Shown here in pieces: positions 16,441-24,518 of a stretch of 64,000 bases of DNA. Where the stretch lies: assembly GCF_004217545.1 (NCBI RefSeq), contig NZ_SHKY01000001.1, forward strand, positions 3,844,001-3,908,000, read 5' to 3'. How positions within the stretch are numbered: the stretch's first letter is position 1; each line of letters begins with the position of its first letter. The position numbers were made by a program, and so were the translations under genes. Source of the DNA: Krasilnikovia cinnamomea (GTDB lineage Bacteria > Actinomycetota > Actinomycetes > Mycobacteriales > Micromonosporaceae). The notes below the pieces were generated by a model. It was given only the letters and a program-made list of their open reading frames with translations. It was not told the DNA's origin and did not search any database.

Positions 16441-18395
16441 CGGTCGGCCTGGCCGGAATCGGCGTCGCTGCCGGTGTTGTCGCGGCGGGCCGCCGACGAC
16501 GGCCGGTAGATGTGGTAGCCGGGCGGCGCCAGCCCGGCACCGGCCGCCTCGGCGGACTGGCCATCGCGGGACGCGGGCGCCGGCGGCGCGGCGTTCTCGG
16601 TCGTCGTCGCGGTGGGCCGGTCGGCCGGGCGCCGACCGGGCGGCACGGCCCCGGAGGCGTCCGGCTCGGCTCGGGCCGCGCGCCGCCGCCAGCGGCCCCA
16701 CCGGCGGCCTTCCCCGTTGCGGACCGAGTCGGTGTCGCCGGGGGGAAGGATGCCGGGCGCCGCCGTCCGGAGGCCGGACCCGTTCGGGGACCGGTTCCGT
16801 GCGGGCGGGCCGGCACCGGGCACGGCACCGGGCACAGGGGAGCCATCGGCGGCCGCTTCCGGCTCCGGGGCGCCGTTGGGCGTTTCCGGCCCGCCCGCGC
16901 CGCTGGGCGTTTCCCGGCCGCCCGCGCCGCTGGGCGCTACCGGGTCCGCTCCACCGCTGGGCGGCGCCGGGTTCGCTCCACCGCTGGGCGCCGCCGCGTC
17001 GCGGCCGTCGACGGTGGCGTCGTCGACGGTGGCGTCGGGGCGGCCCTGCAGGTGGTCGCCGTGCAACCGGCCCGCCACCACGGCCGCGCGGATCGCCGCG
17101 ACCACCGCGAACGCGGCGGCCACGATCATGCCGACCCGGCCGTCCATCGGGATGATGCCGACCGCGCCACCGGCCACCCACGCCAGCATCAGTACGGTCT
17201 CGGAGTGCGCGAACGCGCTGGCGCGCAGCCGTTCCGGTACGCGTTCCTGGATGCTGGCGTCGACGGCCAGCTTCGAGATGCCGCTGAAGATGGCGGTGAC
17301 CAGCGCCAGCAGCGCCACCATCACCAGCCCGTAGAAGATCGTGGCGAGCACCGCGACCCCGGCGGTGATGGTGAGCCCGCTGGACTGCAACGCGGTGGGG
17401 CGCCGGATGTGCAGCTTGGTGCCGACCGCGGTGGCCAGGAACGTCCCGACGGCCAGCGCGCCACCGATCACCGCCACCGCGCCCTGGCTGCCCACGTCCC
17501 GGCCGAACAGGGTGGTGTCGAGCTGCCCACCCTTCACCGCGAACGCGAAGTAGAGCAGCAGGAAGCCGTACAGGCAGCGCAGGGTGGCGCTGCCGACCAG
17601 GGTGGCGATGACCAGCCGGCCCGACAGCGGGCGGTCGGGGCCCCGGCGCAGCCGCAGCGCGGTACGGATCGGGCGGGGGACCTCCTCGGGCGGGTCGGAG
17701 TCGGCGCGCGGTGGCAGCCGCAACGCGACGACCATGCCGACCAGGAAGATGATCGACGACACCCGCAGCGGCCACTGCGGACCGAACCAGAACGCGGCGA
17801 GCCCGATCGGGGCCACCATCGCCCCGGCGAACGTGCCGTACACGCTGGCGCGGGCGCCGACCTGGGACAGTCCGATCCCGTCGGGCAGCAGCCGGGGCAC
17901 GGCGGCGGAGCGGGCCACCCCGTACGCGCGGGACAGCGCCAGCACCGCGAACGCCGCGGGATACAGCCCGAGGCCGAACAGGTGGTCGGAGATCAGCCAG
18001 GCGAGGAACGCGCGGCCGAGCATCGTGACGGCCAGGGCGTACCGGCGGCCGTGGCGGAAGTGGTCGAGCAGCGGTCCGATCACCGGCGCCAGCAGGGCGA
18101 ACGGCACCATCGTGACGAGCAGGTAGAGGGCCACCTTGCTGCGGGCCTCGCCCAGCGGCACGTTGAAGAAGATCGTGCCGGCCAGCCCGATCGCGATCAG
18201 GGTGTCCCCGGCGCAGGACAGCGCGTGCAGGTCGAACAGGCGGACCATGCCGATCTCGTGGGCCGCCCCGCGCGCCCGGGCGTCGCCGACTCGGCGGGTC
18301 GCCCACCGGCCACTGCGTACGGAGCCGCGGACCAGCAGCCGCCCGGCCTTGATACCGGTGCCGAAGGCCCGTCCGATCGTGCGTAGCAGTGGCAT
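16437..18395 (-). CDS. MFS transporter with long disordered repeat tail
   Basis: A 652-residue protein. About residues 45-440 form a major facilitator domain (LHALSCAGDTLIAIGLAGTIFFNVPLGEAR at the first helix, VIGPLLDHFRHGRRYAL in loop 2-3). The last 200 residues are hydrophilic and rich in Pro, Gly, Ala and Arg, including five nine-residue repeats, and are probably disordered in the cytoplasm. The ATG at 18395 follows AGGATGAGG. Its stop overlaps the futalosine hydrolase start by four bases, so both are made from one transcript; a link to transport of a menaquinone-route by-product such as a purine is conceivable but only positional. The substrate is unknown. Confidence 0.88.
   Translation of the reverse strand: MPLLRTIGRAFGTGIKAGRLLVRGSVRSGRWATRRVGDARARGAAHEIGMVRLFDLHALSCAGDTLIAIGLAGTIFFNVPLGEARSKVALYLLVTMVPFALLAPVIGPLLDHFRHGRRYALAVTMLGRAFLAWLISDHLFGLGLYPAAFAVLALSRAYGVARSAAVPRLLPDGIGLSQVGARASVYGTFAGAMVAPIGLAAFWFGPQWPLRVSSIIFLVGMVVALRLPPRADSDPPEEVPRPIRTALRLRRGPDRPLSGRLVIATLVGSATLRCLYGFLLLYFAFAVKGGQLDTTLFGRDVGSQGAVAVIGGALAVGTFLATAVGTKLHIRRPTALQSSGLTITAGVAVLATIFYGLVMVALLALVTAIFSGISKLAVDASIQERVPERLRASAFAHSETVLMLAWVAGGAVGIIPMDGRVGMIVAAAFAVVAAIRAAVVAGRLHGDHLQGRPDATVDDATVDGRDAAAPSGGANPAPPSGGADPVAPSGAGGRETPSGAGGPETPNGAPEPEAAADGSPVPGAVPGAGPPARNRSPNGSGLRTAAPGILPPGDTDSVRNGEGRRWGRWRRRAARAEPDASGAVPPGRRPADRPTATTTENAAPPAPASRDGQSAEAAGAGLAPPGYHIYRPSSAARRDNTGSDADSGQADR
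16870..16995 (-). repeat. Five 27-bp coding repeats in the MFS tail
   Basis: The core GCTGGG recurs at 16875 (as GTTGGG), 16902, 16929, 16956 and 16983, exactly 27 bases apart. On the minus strand each unit encodes about nine residues of the form P(S/N)G(G/A)xxPxx, so copy number changes keep the frame. Confidence 0.85.
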
Positions 18396-18498
18396 TGCCT
18401 CATCCTGACTGATGCCGACGACAGGTGTCCCGTGCCAATGGTCCGTGATCTGGGGGAGTCGCTGCGGCGACCGGGCACCGATAGGGGACAATGATCGG

Positions 18499-19320
18499 GT
18501 GACCAGGAGTACCGCCGCGCGCGCCGCCCGCCTTGACCAGGTCTGCGCCGATGCCGTCGGAGTGGCCCGTGGGGCCATCACCGACGTGGATGCCGCCGAC
18601 GTCGGCGAGCATCTGGAGGCGGTGGCCGAAGGGGACCGGGTCGTCACCCACTTCTTCGAAAGTCACCTGGCCGGGTATCGCGGCTGGCGCTGGGCGGTGA
18701 CGGTCACCCGGGTGCCGCGCAGCCGCCATGTCACGGTCTGCGAGACCGTGCTGCTGCCCGGCCCGGACGCGCTGCTGGCCCCGGGTTGGGTGCCGTGGCA
18801 CGAGCGGGTGCAGCCGGGCGACCTCGGGGTCGGCGACCTCATGCCGACCGCACCGGACGACGAGCGCCTCGCTCCGGGTTACGTGCTCAGCGACGACCCC
18901 GCGGTCGAGGAGGTCTCCTGGGAGGCCGGCCTGGGCCGGGCCCGGGTGATGTCCCGGGAGGGCCGGGTCGAGGCCGCCCAGCGCTGGTACGACGGCGACG
19001 CCGGGCCGGAGGCGCCGATCTCGACGGCCGCCCCGCGCACGGCCCGCTGCGGCACGTGCGGCTTCTACCTGCCGCTGGCGGGGACGATGCGGCAGATGTT
19101 CGGCGTCTGCGGCAACCTGTACGCGCCGGACGACGGCAAGGCGGTCAGCGCCGACCACGGCTGCGGCGCCCACTCGGAGGCGCTGCTGGGCTCCTCGGAG
19201 CAGCCGGTCGACGAGCTGCCGACGGTGTACGACGACAGTGAGGTCGAGCCGGTCGCGGTCAGCCGGGGCCCTGGTTCGGTCGAGGCGAGCGAGCCCGCCG
19301 AGCCGTACGGGCATTCCTAG
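18499..19320 (+). CDS. DUF3027 family protein
   Basis: A 273-residue actinobacterial protein of the DUF3027 family. The main body has WAVTVTRVPRSRHVTVCETVLLPGPDALLAPGWVPWHERVQPGDLGVGDL. The C-terminal part has CGTCGFYLPLAGTMRQMFGVCGN and GCGAHSE, giving five cysteines with a His nearby, a likely structural zinc site. The function is unknown. The GTG at 18499 is used because it aligns with the start of the conserved region. It is divergent from the MFS gene (about 100 bases between starts) and overlaps the convergent DUF2530 gene by four bases. Confidence 0.92.
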   Translation: MTRSTAARAARLDQVCADAVGVARGAITDVDAADVGEHLEAVAEGDRVVTHFFESHLAGYRGWRWAVTVTRVPRSRHVTVCETVLLPGPDALLAPGWVPWHERVQPGDLGVGDLMPTAPDDERLAPGYVLSDDPAVEEVSWEAGLGRARVMSREGRVEAAQRWYDGDAGPEAPISTAAPRTARCGTCGFYLPLAGTMRQMFGVCGNLYAPDDGKAVSADHGCGAHSEALLGSSEQPVDELPTVYDDSEVEPVAVSRGPGSVEASEPAEPYGHS

Positions 19321-19589
19321 CCCGGGTCGGTCACGCGGAATTCGGGGTGGCTCAGGGCTCGGCGGCGGCGCCGGTTCGCGTCGTGTCGCAGCATCGTGAG
19401 CAGGCCGGGGATCCCGAGCAGGAAACCGGCGAGGCTGATCCACAGCCAGTCGGTGTGCCCGTGGGCCTGCAACCAGTCGCGGTTGAGCAGCAGCACCAGC
19501 CCGGCCACCGCGAACGCCGCCATCCCGGCGAGGGCGAACGGCACCATCGGCGGGTCGAGCGGCTCGATCCGCGGCTTCTCGCTGGTCAC
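19317..19589 (-). CDS. DUF2530 two-helix membrane protein
   Basis: A 90-residue protein with two hydrophobic helices (residues about 15-35 and 47-65) joined by RDWLQAHGHTDWLWIS, and a basic C-terminal end (NRRRRRAL). This is the layout of DUF2530 proteins, found only in actinobacteria and of unknown function. The GTG at 19589 is preceded by AAAGGG. The DUF3027 and DUF2530 genes are commonly neighbours in this group. Confidence 0.88.
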   Translation of the reverse strand: MTSEKPRIEPLDPPMVPFALAGMAAFAVAGLVLLLNRDWLQAHGHTDWLWISLAGFLLGIPGLLTMLRHDANRRRRRALSHPEFRVTDPG

Positions 19590-19677
19590 TCACCCTTTGT
19601 AACACAGCTGATCTTCCATCGACCCGTAGCGCACTGACACGATCATCCGCATCGATCCCCGTGCTGGGAGGACGCCT

Positions 19678-21111
19678 GTGTCCGCGAATGCTTTCGACCG
19701 GTTCTTCGAGATCTCCGCGCGGGGTTCCACGGCGGAGCGCGAAGTGCGCGGTGGCCTGGTCACCTTCTTCACGATGGCCTACATCGTGGTGCTCAACCCC
19801 CTGATTCTCGGTGCCGGGGTGGACGGGGACGGCGCGAAACTGCCGATCGCGGCGCTGGCCGCCGGTACGGCGCTGGTGGCGGGCGTGATGACGCTCGTGA
19901 TGGGGGTTTTCGCCCGGTTCCCGCTGGCGCTGGCGGCGGGGCTCGGCGTGAACGCGCTGGTGGCGTACGAGATCGCGCCGGAGATGACCTGGGCCGACGC
20001 GATGGGCCTGGTGGTCATCGAGGGGCTGGTGATCGCGGTCCTGGTGCTGACCGGCCTGCGTACCGCTGTGTTCCGGGCGGTGCCCACGCAGCTGAAGACC
20101 GCGATCGGCGTCGGCATCGGCCTGTTCCTGATGCTGATCGGGCTGGTGGACGCGGGTCTCGTGCGGCGGGTCCCGGACGCGGCGAACTCCGTCGTCCCGG
20201 TCGAGCTGGGCGCCAGCGGCCGGCTGACCAGCTGGCCGGAGCTGGTCTTCGTGCTCGGGGTGCTGCTGACCCTGATCCTGTTCGTGCGCCGGGTGCGCGG
20301 GGCGATCCTGATCGGCATCCTGGCCACGACGGTGCTGGCGATCGTCGTGGAGGCGATCGCGCAGGTCGGTCCGGCGTTCGTGGACGGGCAGCCGAATCCG
20401 GGCGGGTGGCGGCTCAACGTGCCGAAGCTGCCGGAGACGATCATCAGTACGCCGGACCTGTCGCTGCTCGGCGAGTTCGACGTGCTGGGCTCGTGGAGCC
20501 GGGCGGGCTGGCTGGTCGCGCTGATGTTCGTCTTCACGCTGCTGATCACTGACTTCTTCGACACGATGGGGTCGATGGTGGCGGTCGCGCAGGAGGGCGA
20601 TCTGCTGGACGCCGAGGGCATGCCGCCGCGTACCCGGGAGATCCTGCTGGTCGACTCGATCGCCGCGGCGGCGGGCGGCGCGGCGAGCGTGTCCAGCAAC
20701 ACCGCGTACGTGGAGAGCGCGTCCGGCGTGGCAGAGGGTGCCCGGACCGGGGTGGCCAGCCTGGTCACCGGCGGGTTGTTCCTGCTGGCGATGTTCCTGG
20801 CCCCGCTGGTGGTCGTGGTGCCGTTCGAGGCGGCGTCGACAGCGCTGGTGGTGGTGGGCTTCCTGATGCTGGCGGCGGTCCGGCAGATCGACTGGACCGA
20901 CTACGAGATCGCGGTCCCGGCGTTCCTGACGATCACGCTGATGCCGTTCACGTACTCGATCTCCAACGGGATCGGCGCCGGGGCGATCACCTACGTCGTG
21001 CTGAAGGTGGCCGTCGGCAAGGCCCGCCAGGTCCACCCGATCCTGTACGGGATCGCTGCGCTGTTCGTCCTGTACTTCCTGCGGGGTCCGTTGGAGGCCG
21101 TGCTCCGGTAG
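19678..21111 (+). CDS. NCS2-family purine permease (AzgA/PbuG type)
   Basis: A 477-residue permease with about 13 hydrophobic segments. The start FFEISARGSTAEREVRGGLVTFFTMAYIVVLNPLIL is characteristic of the AzgA/PbuG branch, which imports hypoxanthine, guanine or adenine with protons. The signature region DFFDTMGSMVAVAQEGDLLD carries the conserved acidic residue, and SSNTAYVESASGVAEGARTG follows as the second conserved block. The GTG at 19678 follows GGGAGG. No purine riboswitch was recognised in the 88-base leader. With futalosine hydrolase nearby releasing hypoxanthine, purine salvage is a plausible local theme, but this is inference. Confidence 0.93.
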   Translation: MSANAFDRFFEISARGSTAEREVRGGLVTFFTMAYIVVLNPLILGAGVDGDGAKLPIAALAAGTALVAGVMTLVMGVFARFPLALAAGLGVNALVAYEIAPEMTWADAMGLVVIEGLVIAVLVLTGLRTAVFRAVPTQLKTAIGVGIGLFLMLIGLVDAGLVRRVPDAANSVVPVELGASGRLTSWPELVFVLGVLLTLILFVRRVRGAILIGILATTVLAIVVEAIAQVGPAFVDGQPNPGGWRLNVPKLPETIISTPDLSLLGEFDVLGSWSRAGWLVALMFVFTLLITDFFDTMGSMVAVAQEGDLLDAEGMPPRTREILLVDSIAAAAGGAASVSSNTAYVESASGVAEGARTGVASLVTGGLFLLAMFLAPLVVVVPFEAASTALVVVGFLMLAAVRQIDWTDYEIAVPAFLTITLMPFTYSISNGIGAGAITYVVLKVAVGKARQVHPILYGIAALFVLYFLRGPLEAVLR

Positions 21112-21159
21112 GTGCGTTACCGTGCCCGGTGACGACGGTCATACGGCAAATCGGATGTC

Positions 21160-21187
21160 GTTAGCCAAGCTCATTAGCTAGGCTAAC
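21160..21187 (+). promoter_or_regulatory. MarR operator overlapping a leaderless promoter
   Basis: GTTAGCCAAGCT (21160-21171) and AGCTAGGCTAAC (21176-21187) form an inverted repeat with one mismatch around CATT. TAGGCT at 21179-21184 fits an actinobacterial -10, which would put the transcription start at or next to the GTG/ATG of the MarR gene (21192/21195). No ribosome site lies in front of that gene, in keeping with a leaderless message. The operator covers the -10, as expected for autorepression. Confidence 0.7.
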
Positions 21188-21191
21188 CAAC

Positions 21192-21641
21192 GTGATGGGG
21201 CGGTCTGTGGCGGCGGAGCGGGAGACACCAGAGCAGCTGGCCAAATTGCTGCGCGAGGCGATCACCCGGCTCAACCGGCGCGTCCGCCAGGCCCGTCCGG
21301 TCGGTGACCTCACGTTCAGTCAGCTCTCCGCGCTGACCAGCCTCCAGCTGGCCGGTGCGCTGACCCCCCGGGAACTCGCCGACACCGAACGGGTCCAGCC
21401 CCCGACGATGACCAAGATCGTCGGGAAGCTGGAGGAGCAGGGACTCGTGGCTCGTACGCCACACCCGACGGATCGCCGTCAGGTCATCCTGGCCCCGACC
21501 GAACAGGGTAGGGCGGTGTACGCGCAGTTCGAGCGGGCCCGCAACGAGTGGCTGGCCACCCAGCTGGCCGAGCTCACCCCGGACGAACGCGACACCCTGG
21601 ACCGCGCCGCGCGGATCCTGCAGCAGGTCGCCCGCGGCTGA
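21192..21641 (+). CDS. MarR-family regulator
   Basis: A 149-residue winged-helix regulator. The recognition region is LTPRELADTERVQPPTMTKIVGKLEEQGLVARTPHPTDRRQVILAPTEQG, with the wing DRRQ typical of MarR. The first and last helices (LREAITRLNRRVRQ, DTLDRAARILQQV) form the dimer interface. Tandem starts at 21192 (GTG) and 21195 (ATG) cannot be separated; translation is probably leaderless. The next gene, 67 bases downstream, encodes an MFS exporter, the usual MarR target. The operator directly upstream indicates autoregulation of the two-gene unit. Confidence 0.94.
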   Translation: MMGRSVAAERETPEQLAKLLREAITRLNRRVRQARPVGDLTFSQLSALTSLQLAGALTPRELADTERVQPPTMTKIVGKLEEQGLVARTPHPTDRRQVILAPTEQGRAVYAQFERARNEWLATQLAELTPDERDTLDRAARILQQVARG

Positions 21642-21708
21642 GGCCGCCGCCTCCGGTCGTCCCGTCACACGACGATGACGCGTACGACCCGACAGGAGGC
21701 GCACCCGA

Positions 21709-23037
21709 GTGCGGGCAGTGCTGAGCACGACCTTCCGGTCCCTGCAGGTTCGCAACTACCGGTACTTCGCCACCGGGCAGCTGATCAAGCTGGTCGGGGT
21801 GTGGATGATGTTCACCGCCCAGGACTGGCTCGTACTGGACCTGTCCGGGGATTCGCCCGGCGCGCTCGGCGTCGTCGCGGCGCTGCAGTTCCTGCCCGTA
21901 CTGTTGCTCACCCTGTGGGGTGGCACCCTGGCCGACCGGTACGACAAGCGCACGCTGCTGATTCTCGCCAACGCCGCGTTCGCGGTCACCGCGATGGTCT
22001 TCGCGGTGCTGGTCGCCGCCGGGGTGGTCGCGCTGTGGCACGTGTTCCTGTTCGCCGCGCTGCTCGGGGTCGCGAACGCCATCGAGACCCCGGTCCGGCA
22101 GGCGTTCGTCTCCGAGCTGGTCGAGCTGCCGCTGCTGCCCAACGCGCTCGCCCTGTCCGCGGCCACCTTCAACTCCGCCCGCATCGCGGGCCCGGCGCTG
22201 GCCGGGATCGCGCTGGCCACGCTGCACACCGGGCCGGTGTTCCTGATCGCCACCGCGCTGTCGATCGCGCCGGTGTTCAGCTACCGCCGGATGCGCACCG
22301 CCGAGCTGTACCGCGAGGAGCGTGCCCGCAAGGCCGGGCAGGCCGGGCTCGTGGACGGCCTGCGGTATGTGCGCGACCGGCCGGATCTGATGCTGCCGAT
22401 CGCCCTGATGGCCGTGGTCGGCATGATCGGCTTCAACTTCCCGGTCACGCTCGCGGCGCTGGCAAAGATCAACTTCCACGCCGGTCCATCGTCGTTCGGG
22501 CTGCTCAGCACCGGGCTCGCCGTGGGCGCGCTCGGCGGGGCCCTCGCGGGCAGCGCCCGGCGGGCCCGACCCAGCATGTACGTCGTGCTCGGCGCCGCGC
22601 TCGCCTTCGGCCTGCTGGAGTTCGCCCTCGGCTTCGCGCCCACCTTCGCGGTCGCGGTGCTGCTGCTCGTCCCGACCGGGTTCTGCTCCATGTACCTCGC
22701 CCAGGCCGCCAACCACCGGGTCCAGATGGGAGTCGACGCGGCCTACCGGGGCCGGGTCATGGCGCTGTACGTGCTCGTGTTCCTCGGCACCACGCCGATC
22801 GGGGCGTCGCTGTCCGGGTGGTGGGGTGAGCATTTCGGGGTGCCCGCCAGCATCTGGGCCGCCGGTCTGGTCTGCTTCGTCGCCGCTCTCGGCGCCCTGG
22901 TGTGGCAGTTGGGCTCCAGCGGTGAGCGGCTCCGGCTGCGGGTCCGGCCCCGCCCAAGGCTGACCCTGGTACACCCGGCGTCGTCGGCCGAGCCGGCCCC
23001 GTCCGCCGAGAGCTCCCGCACGGCGGCCGCGGCCTGA
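21709..23037 (+). CDS. MFS transporter regulated with MarR gene
   Basis: A 442-residue, 12-helix transporter of the EntS-like group: LQVRNYRYFATGQLIKLVGVWMMFTAQDWLVLDLSGDSPGALG, the loop 2-3 motif GGTLADRYDKRTLL, and VRQAFVSELVELPLLPNALALSAATFNSARIAGPALAG. It is probably an exporter of a toxic or signalling small molecule sensed by the MarR protein encoded just upstream. The GTG at 21709 follows AGGAGG. The C-terminal 35 residues are a hydrophilic Ala/Ser/Pro tail. Confidence 0.9.
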   Translation: MRAVLSTTFRSLQVRNYRYFATGQLIKLVGVWMMFTAQDWLVLDLSGDSPGALGVVAALQFLPVLLLTLWGGTLADRYDKRTLLILANAAFAVTAMVFAVLVAAGVVALWHVFLFAALLGVANAIETPVRQAFVSELVELPLLPNALALSAATFNSARIAGPALAGIALATLHTGPVFLIATALSIAPVFSYRRMRTAELYREERARKAGQAGLVDGLRYVRDRPDLMLPIALMAVVGMIGFNFPVTLAALAKINFHAGPSSFGLLSTGLAVGALGGALAGSARRARPSMYVVLGAALAFGLLEFALGFAPTFAVAVLLLVPTGFCSMYLAQAANHRVQMGVDAAYRGRVMALYVLVFLGTTPIGASLSGWWGEHFGVPASIWAAGLVCFVAALGALVWQLGSSGERLRLRVRPRPRLTLVHPASSAEPAPSAESSRTAAAA

Positions 23038-23062
23038 CGACGGGCTCGTCCCGCCGGACCCG

Positions 23063-23216
23063 TCAGACCGCGGAGTCCGGCGGCAGCGCGCCGGTGGCCG
23101 ACAGGGTGCGCAGCCAGCGCTCCAGCGTGGCGACCACCTCGTCGAGATCCGCGCTCCCACCGCGCGGCGACGTGGTCCCAGGACTCCGGCAGAGCCAGCT
23201 CGGGCTTGTTGCTCAT
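23063..23216 (-). pseudogene. Small gene downstream of sepH, apparently frameshifted
   Basis: From ATG 23216 the frame reads MSNKPELALPESWDHVAARW, then loses bias and runs into an arginine-rich shadow. A second minus-strand frame from about 23155 to the stop at 23063 reads SADLDEVVATLERWLRTLSA plus TGALPPDSAV and has good helix and codon character. The two halves together make a sensible protein of about 50 residues if one base is added or removed near 23150-23160, within a C/G-rich run. Either the gene is broken or the read has an error. I do not recognise the family. Confidence 0.45.
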
Positions 23217-23239
23217 GAACGGAGAACGGCGGCGGTCGG

Positions 23240-24337
23240 TCAGGAGCTCTCGCGGGCGGCGGGGCCGCCGCCGAACAGGACGTCGTCCCAGCTCGGCAGG
23301 CGCTTGCGCGGCTTGCTGTCGTCGGCGTCGCCGGCCGGTTGGGTGCCCTGCCCGCCCGCGCGTCGCGGACGCAGCACCGCCAGGGACGGCACCGCCGGGA
23401 CCTCTTTCGGCAGGTCGGCGTCGTCGTCGAACGCGGAACCCGCCCCGCCGCCGAGCAGCGCGGCGGCGCCGCCCGACACGGGCCGGCGGGGCTCCGGGTG
23501 GGCCGCCGGCTCCAGGCCGCGGCCGGAGCCGCTGCTGAGCGGGCGGTCCAGCGAGGCCAGCAGGGCGTCGCGCCCCGCGCGGATCGGGTCGCGCCCGCCG
23601 CGCACGGGGTCACGGGCCGGCCGTGGCGTCTCGGTGGTCGGGCCGCCGGGCAGGCCGTGGCCGCCCCGGATGGGCTCCGCCGCCCGCGCCGGGCTGGGCA
23701 GGCCGTGGCCGCGCTCCGGAACCGGGTCCTGGCCGAGGATCTGGGTCGGCCGCTCGGCGCAGAGGTACTGCGCCATGTCGTCGTGGGGGGACACCATCTG
23801 GCGGCTCTTGTCGAGATCCCACATCGCCTGCGCGGTCGCCTTGCCGGACGGCCAGGTGGCCACGATGCGCCAGGTGCCGTCGTCGCGCCGGTACGCGTCC
23901 CAGGAGATCTTCTCGGTGTCGATGCCGTGCTGGGCCAGCCGGCTGTCCACGACCTCGGCCAGCGCCGCGCCCGAGTCGGAGGTCTTGAGCCTGGTCCGCC
24001 GCGCGTGCTGGGCCAGCATGGCCCGCTCCTGCAGCACCGGGCCCGCGTAGCGCAGCACCCGGTCGACCGGGACGCCCGCGATCCGGGCGACGTCCTCCGC
24101 GGACTCGCCCGAGCGGATGCGGGACTGGATGTCGCGCGGCGACAGCGACGGTGTCACCTCGGCGGCGACCACCGCGACCGCCGACCCGATCGGGGCGGGC
24201 GAGTGCGGGTGGCTGTCGGCGTGCAGCGCACCCGCGATCCGGTCGTCGAGCGGAAGCGCCAGGAGCCGGCCGACCTCGTCGGCGAGCACCAGGGCCTGAC
24301 CGTCCTCGGAAAGGGCGACGAAGCGTACCGGCCGCAT
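23240..24337 (-). CDS. sepH: Septation protein SepH
   Basis: A 365-residue protein matching SepH (DUF3071), which binds FtsZ and promotes its assembly at division septa in actinobacteria. Residues about 1-50 start MRPVRFVALSEDGQALVLADEVG; residues about 65-100 contain the helix-turn-helix-like motif SLSPRDIQSRIRSGESAEDVARIAGVPVDRVLRYAGPV needed for the FtsZ interaction; and EKISWDAYRRDDGTWRIVATWPSG follows. After a long disordered Pro/Gly/Arg region the protein ends with the conserved block RKRLPSWDDVLFGG. The ATG is preceded by ACGGAGG. It stands alone on the minus strand. Confidence 0.95.
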   Translation of the reverse strand: MRPVRFVALSEDGQALVLADEVGRLLALPLDDRIAGALHADSHPHSPAPIGSAVAVVAAEVTPSLSPRDIQSRIRSGESAEDVARIAGVPVDRVLRYAGPVLQERAMLAQHARRTRLKTSDSGAALAEVVDSRLAQHGIDTEKISWDAYRRDDGTWRIVATWPSGKATAQAMWDLDKSRQMVSPHDDMAQYLCAERPTQILGQDPVPERGHGLPSPARAAEPIRGGHGLPGGPTTETPRPARDPVRGGRDPIRAGRDALLASLDRPLSSGSGRGLEPAAHPEPRRPVSGGAAALLGGGAGSAFDDDADLPKEVPAVPSLAVLRPRRAGGQGTQPAGDADDSKPRKRLPSWDDVLFGGGPAARESS

Positions 24338-24518
24338 GCGTTGCCTCCGTCCCGTCGCTGGCCTTGCCTACCGGCGCCGACCGGCTCGACGCCCGTGCTC
24401 CCGAGACTCAGTTACCCGGTCGCGTTTCGCCAACACCGTACGCCGACCGGTCACCCAATGGGAGTAAGCCACGCCGGGGACTCGTTGACCTGCGTTGATG
24501 ATCTTTGCCTCGATCGCG

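Noticed and set aside
16870..16995. Regular 27-bp spacing considered as a CRISPR array.
   Set aside because: There are no unique spacers, the units lie in frame in a transporter tail, and no cas genes are present.
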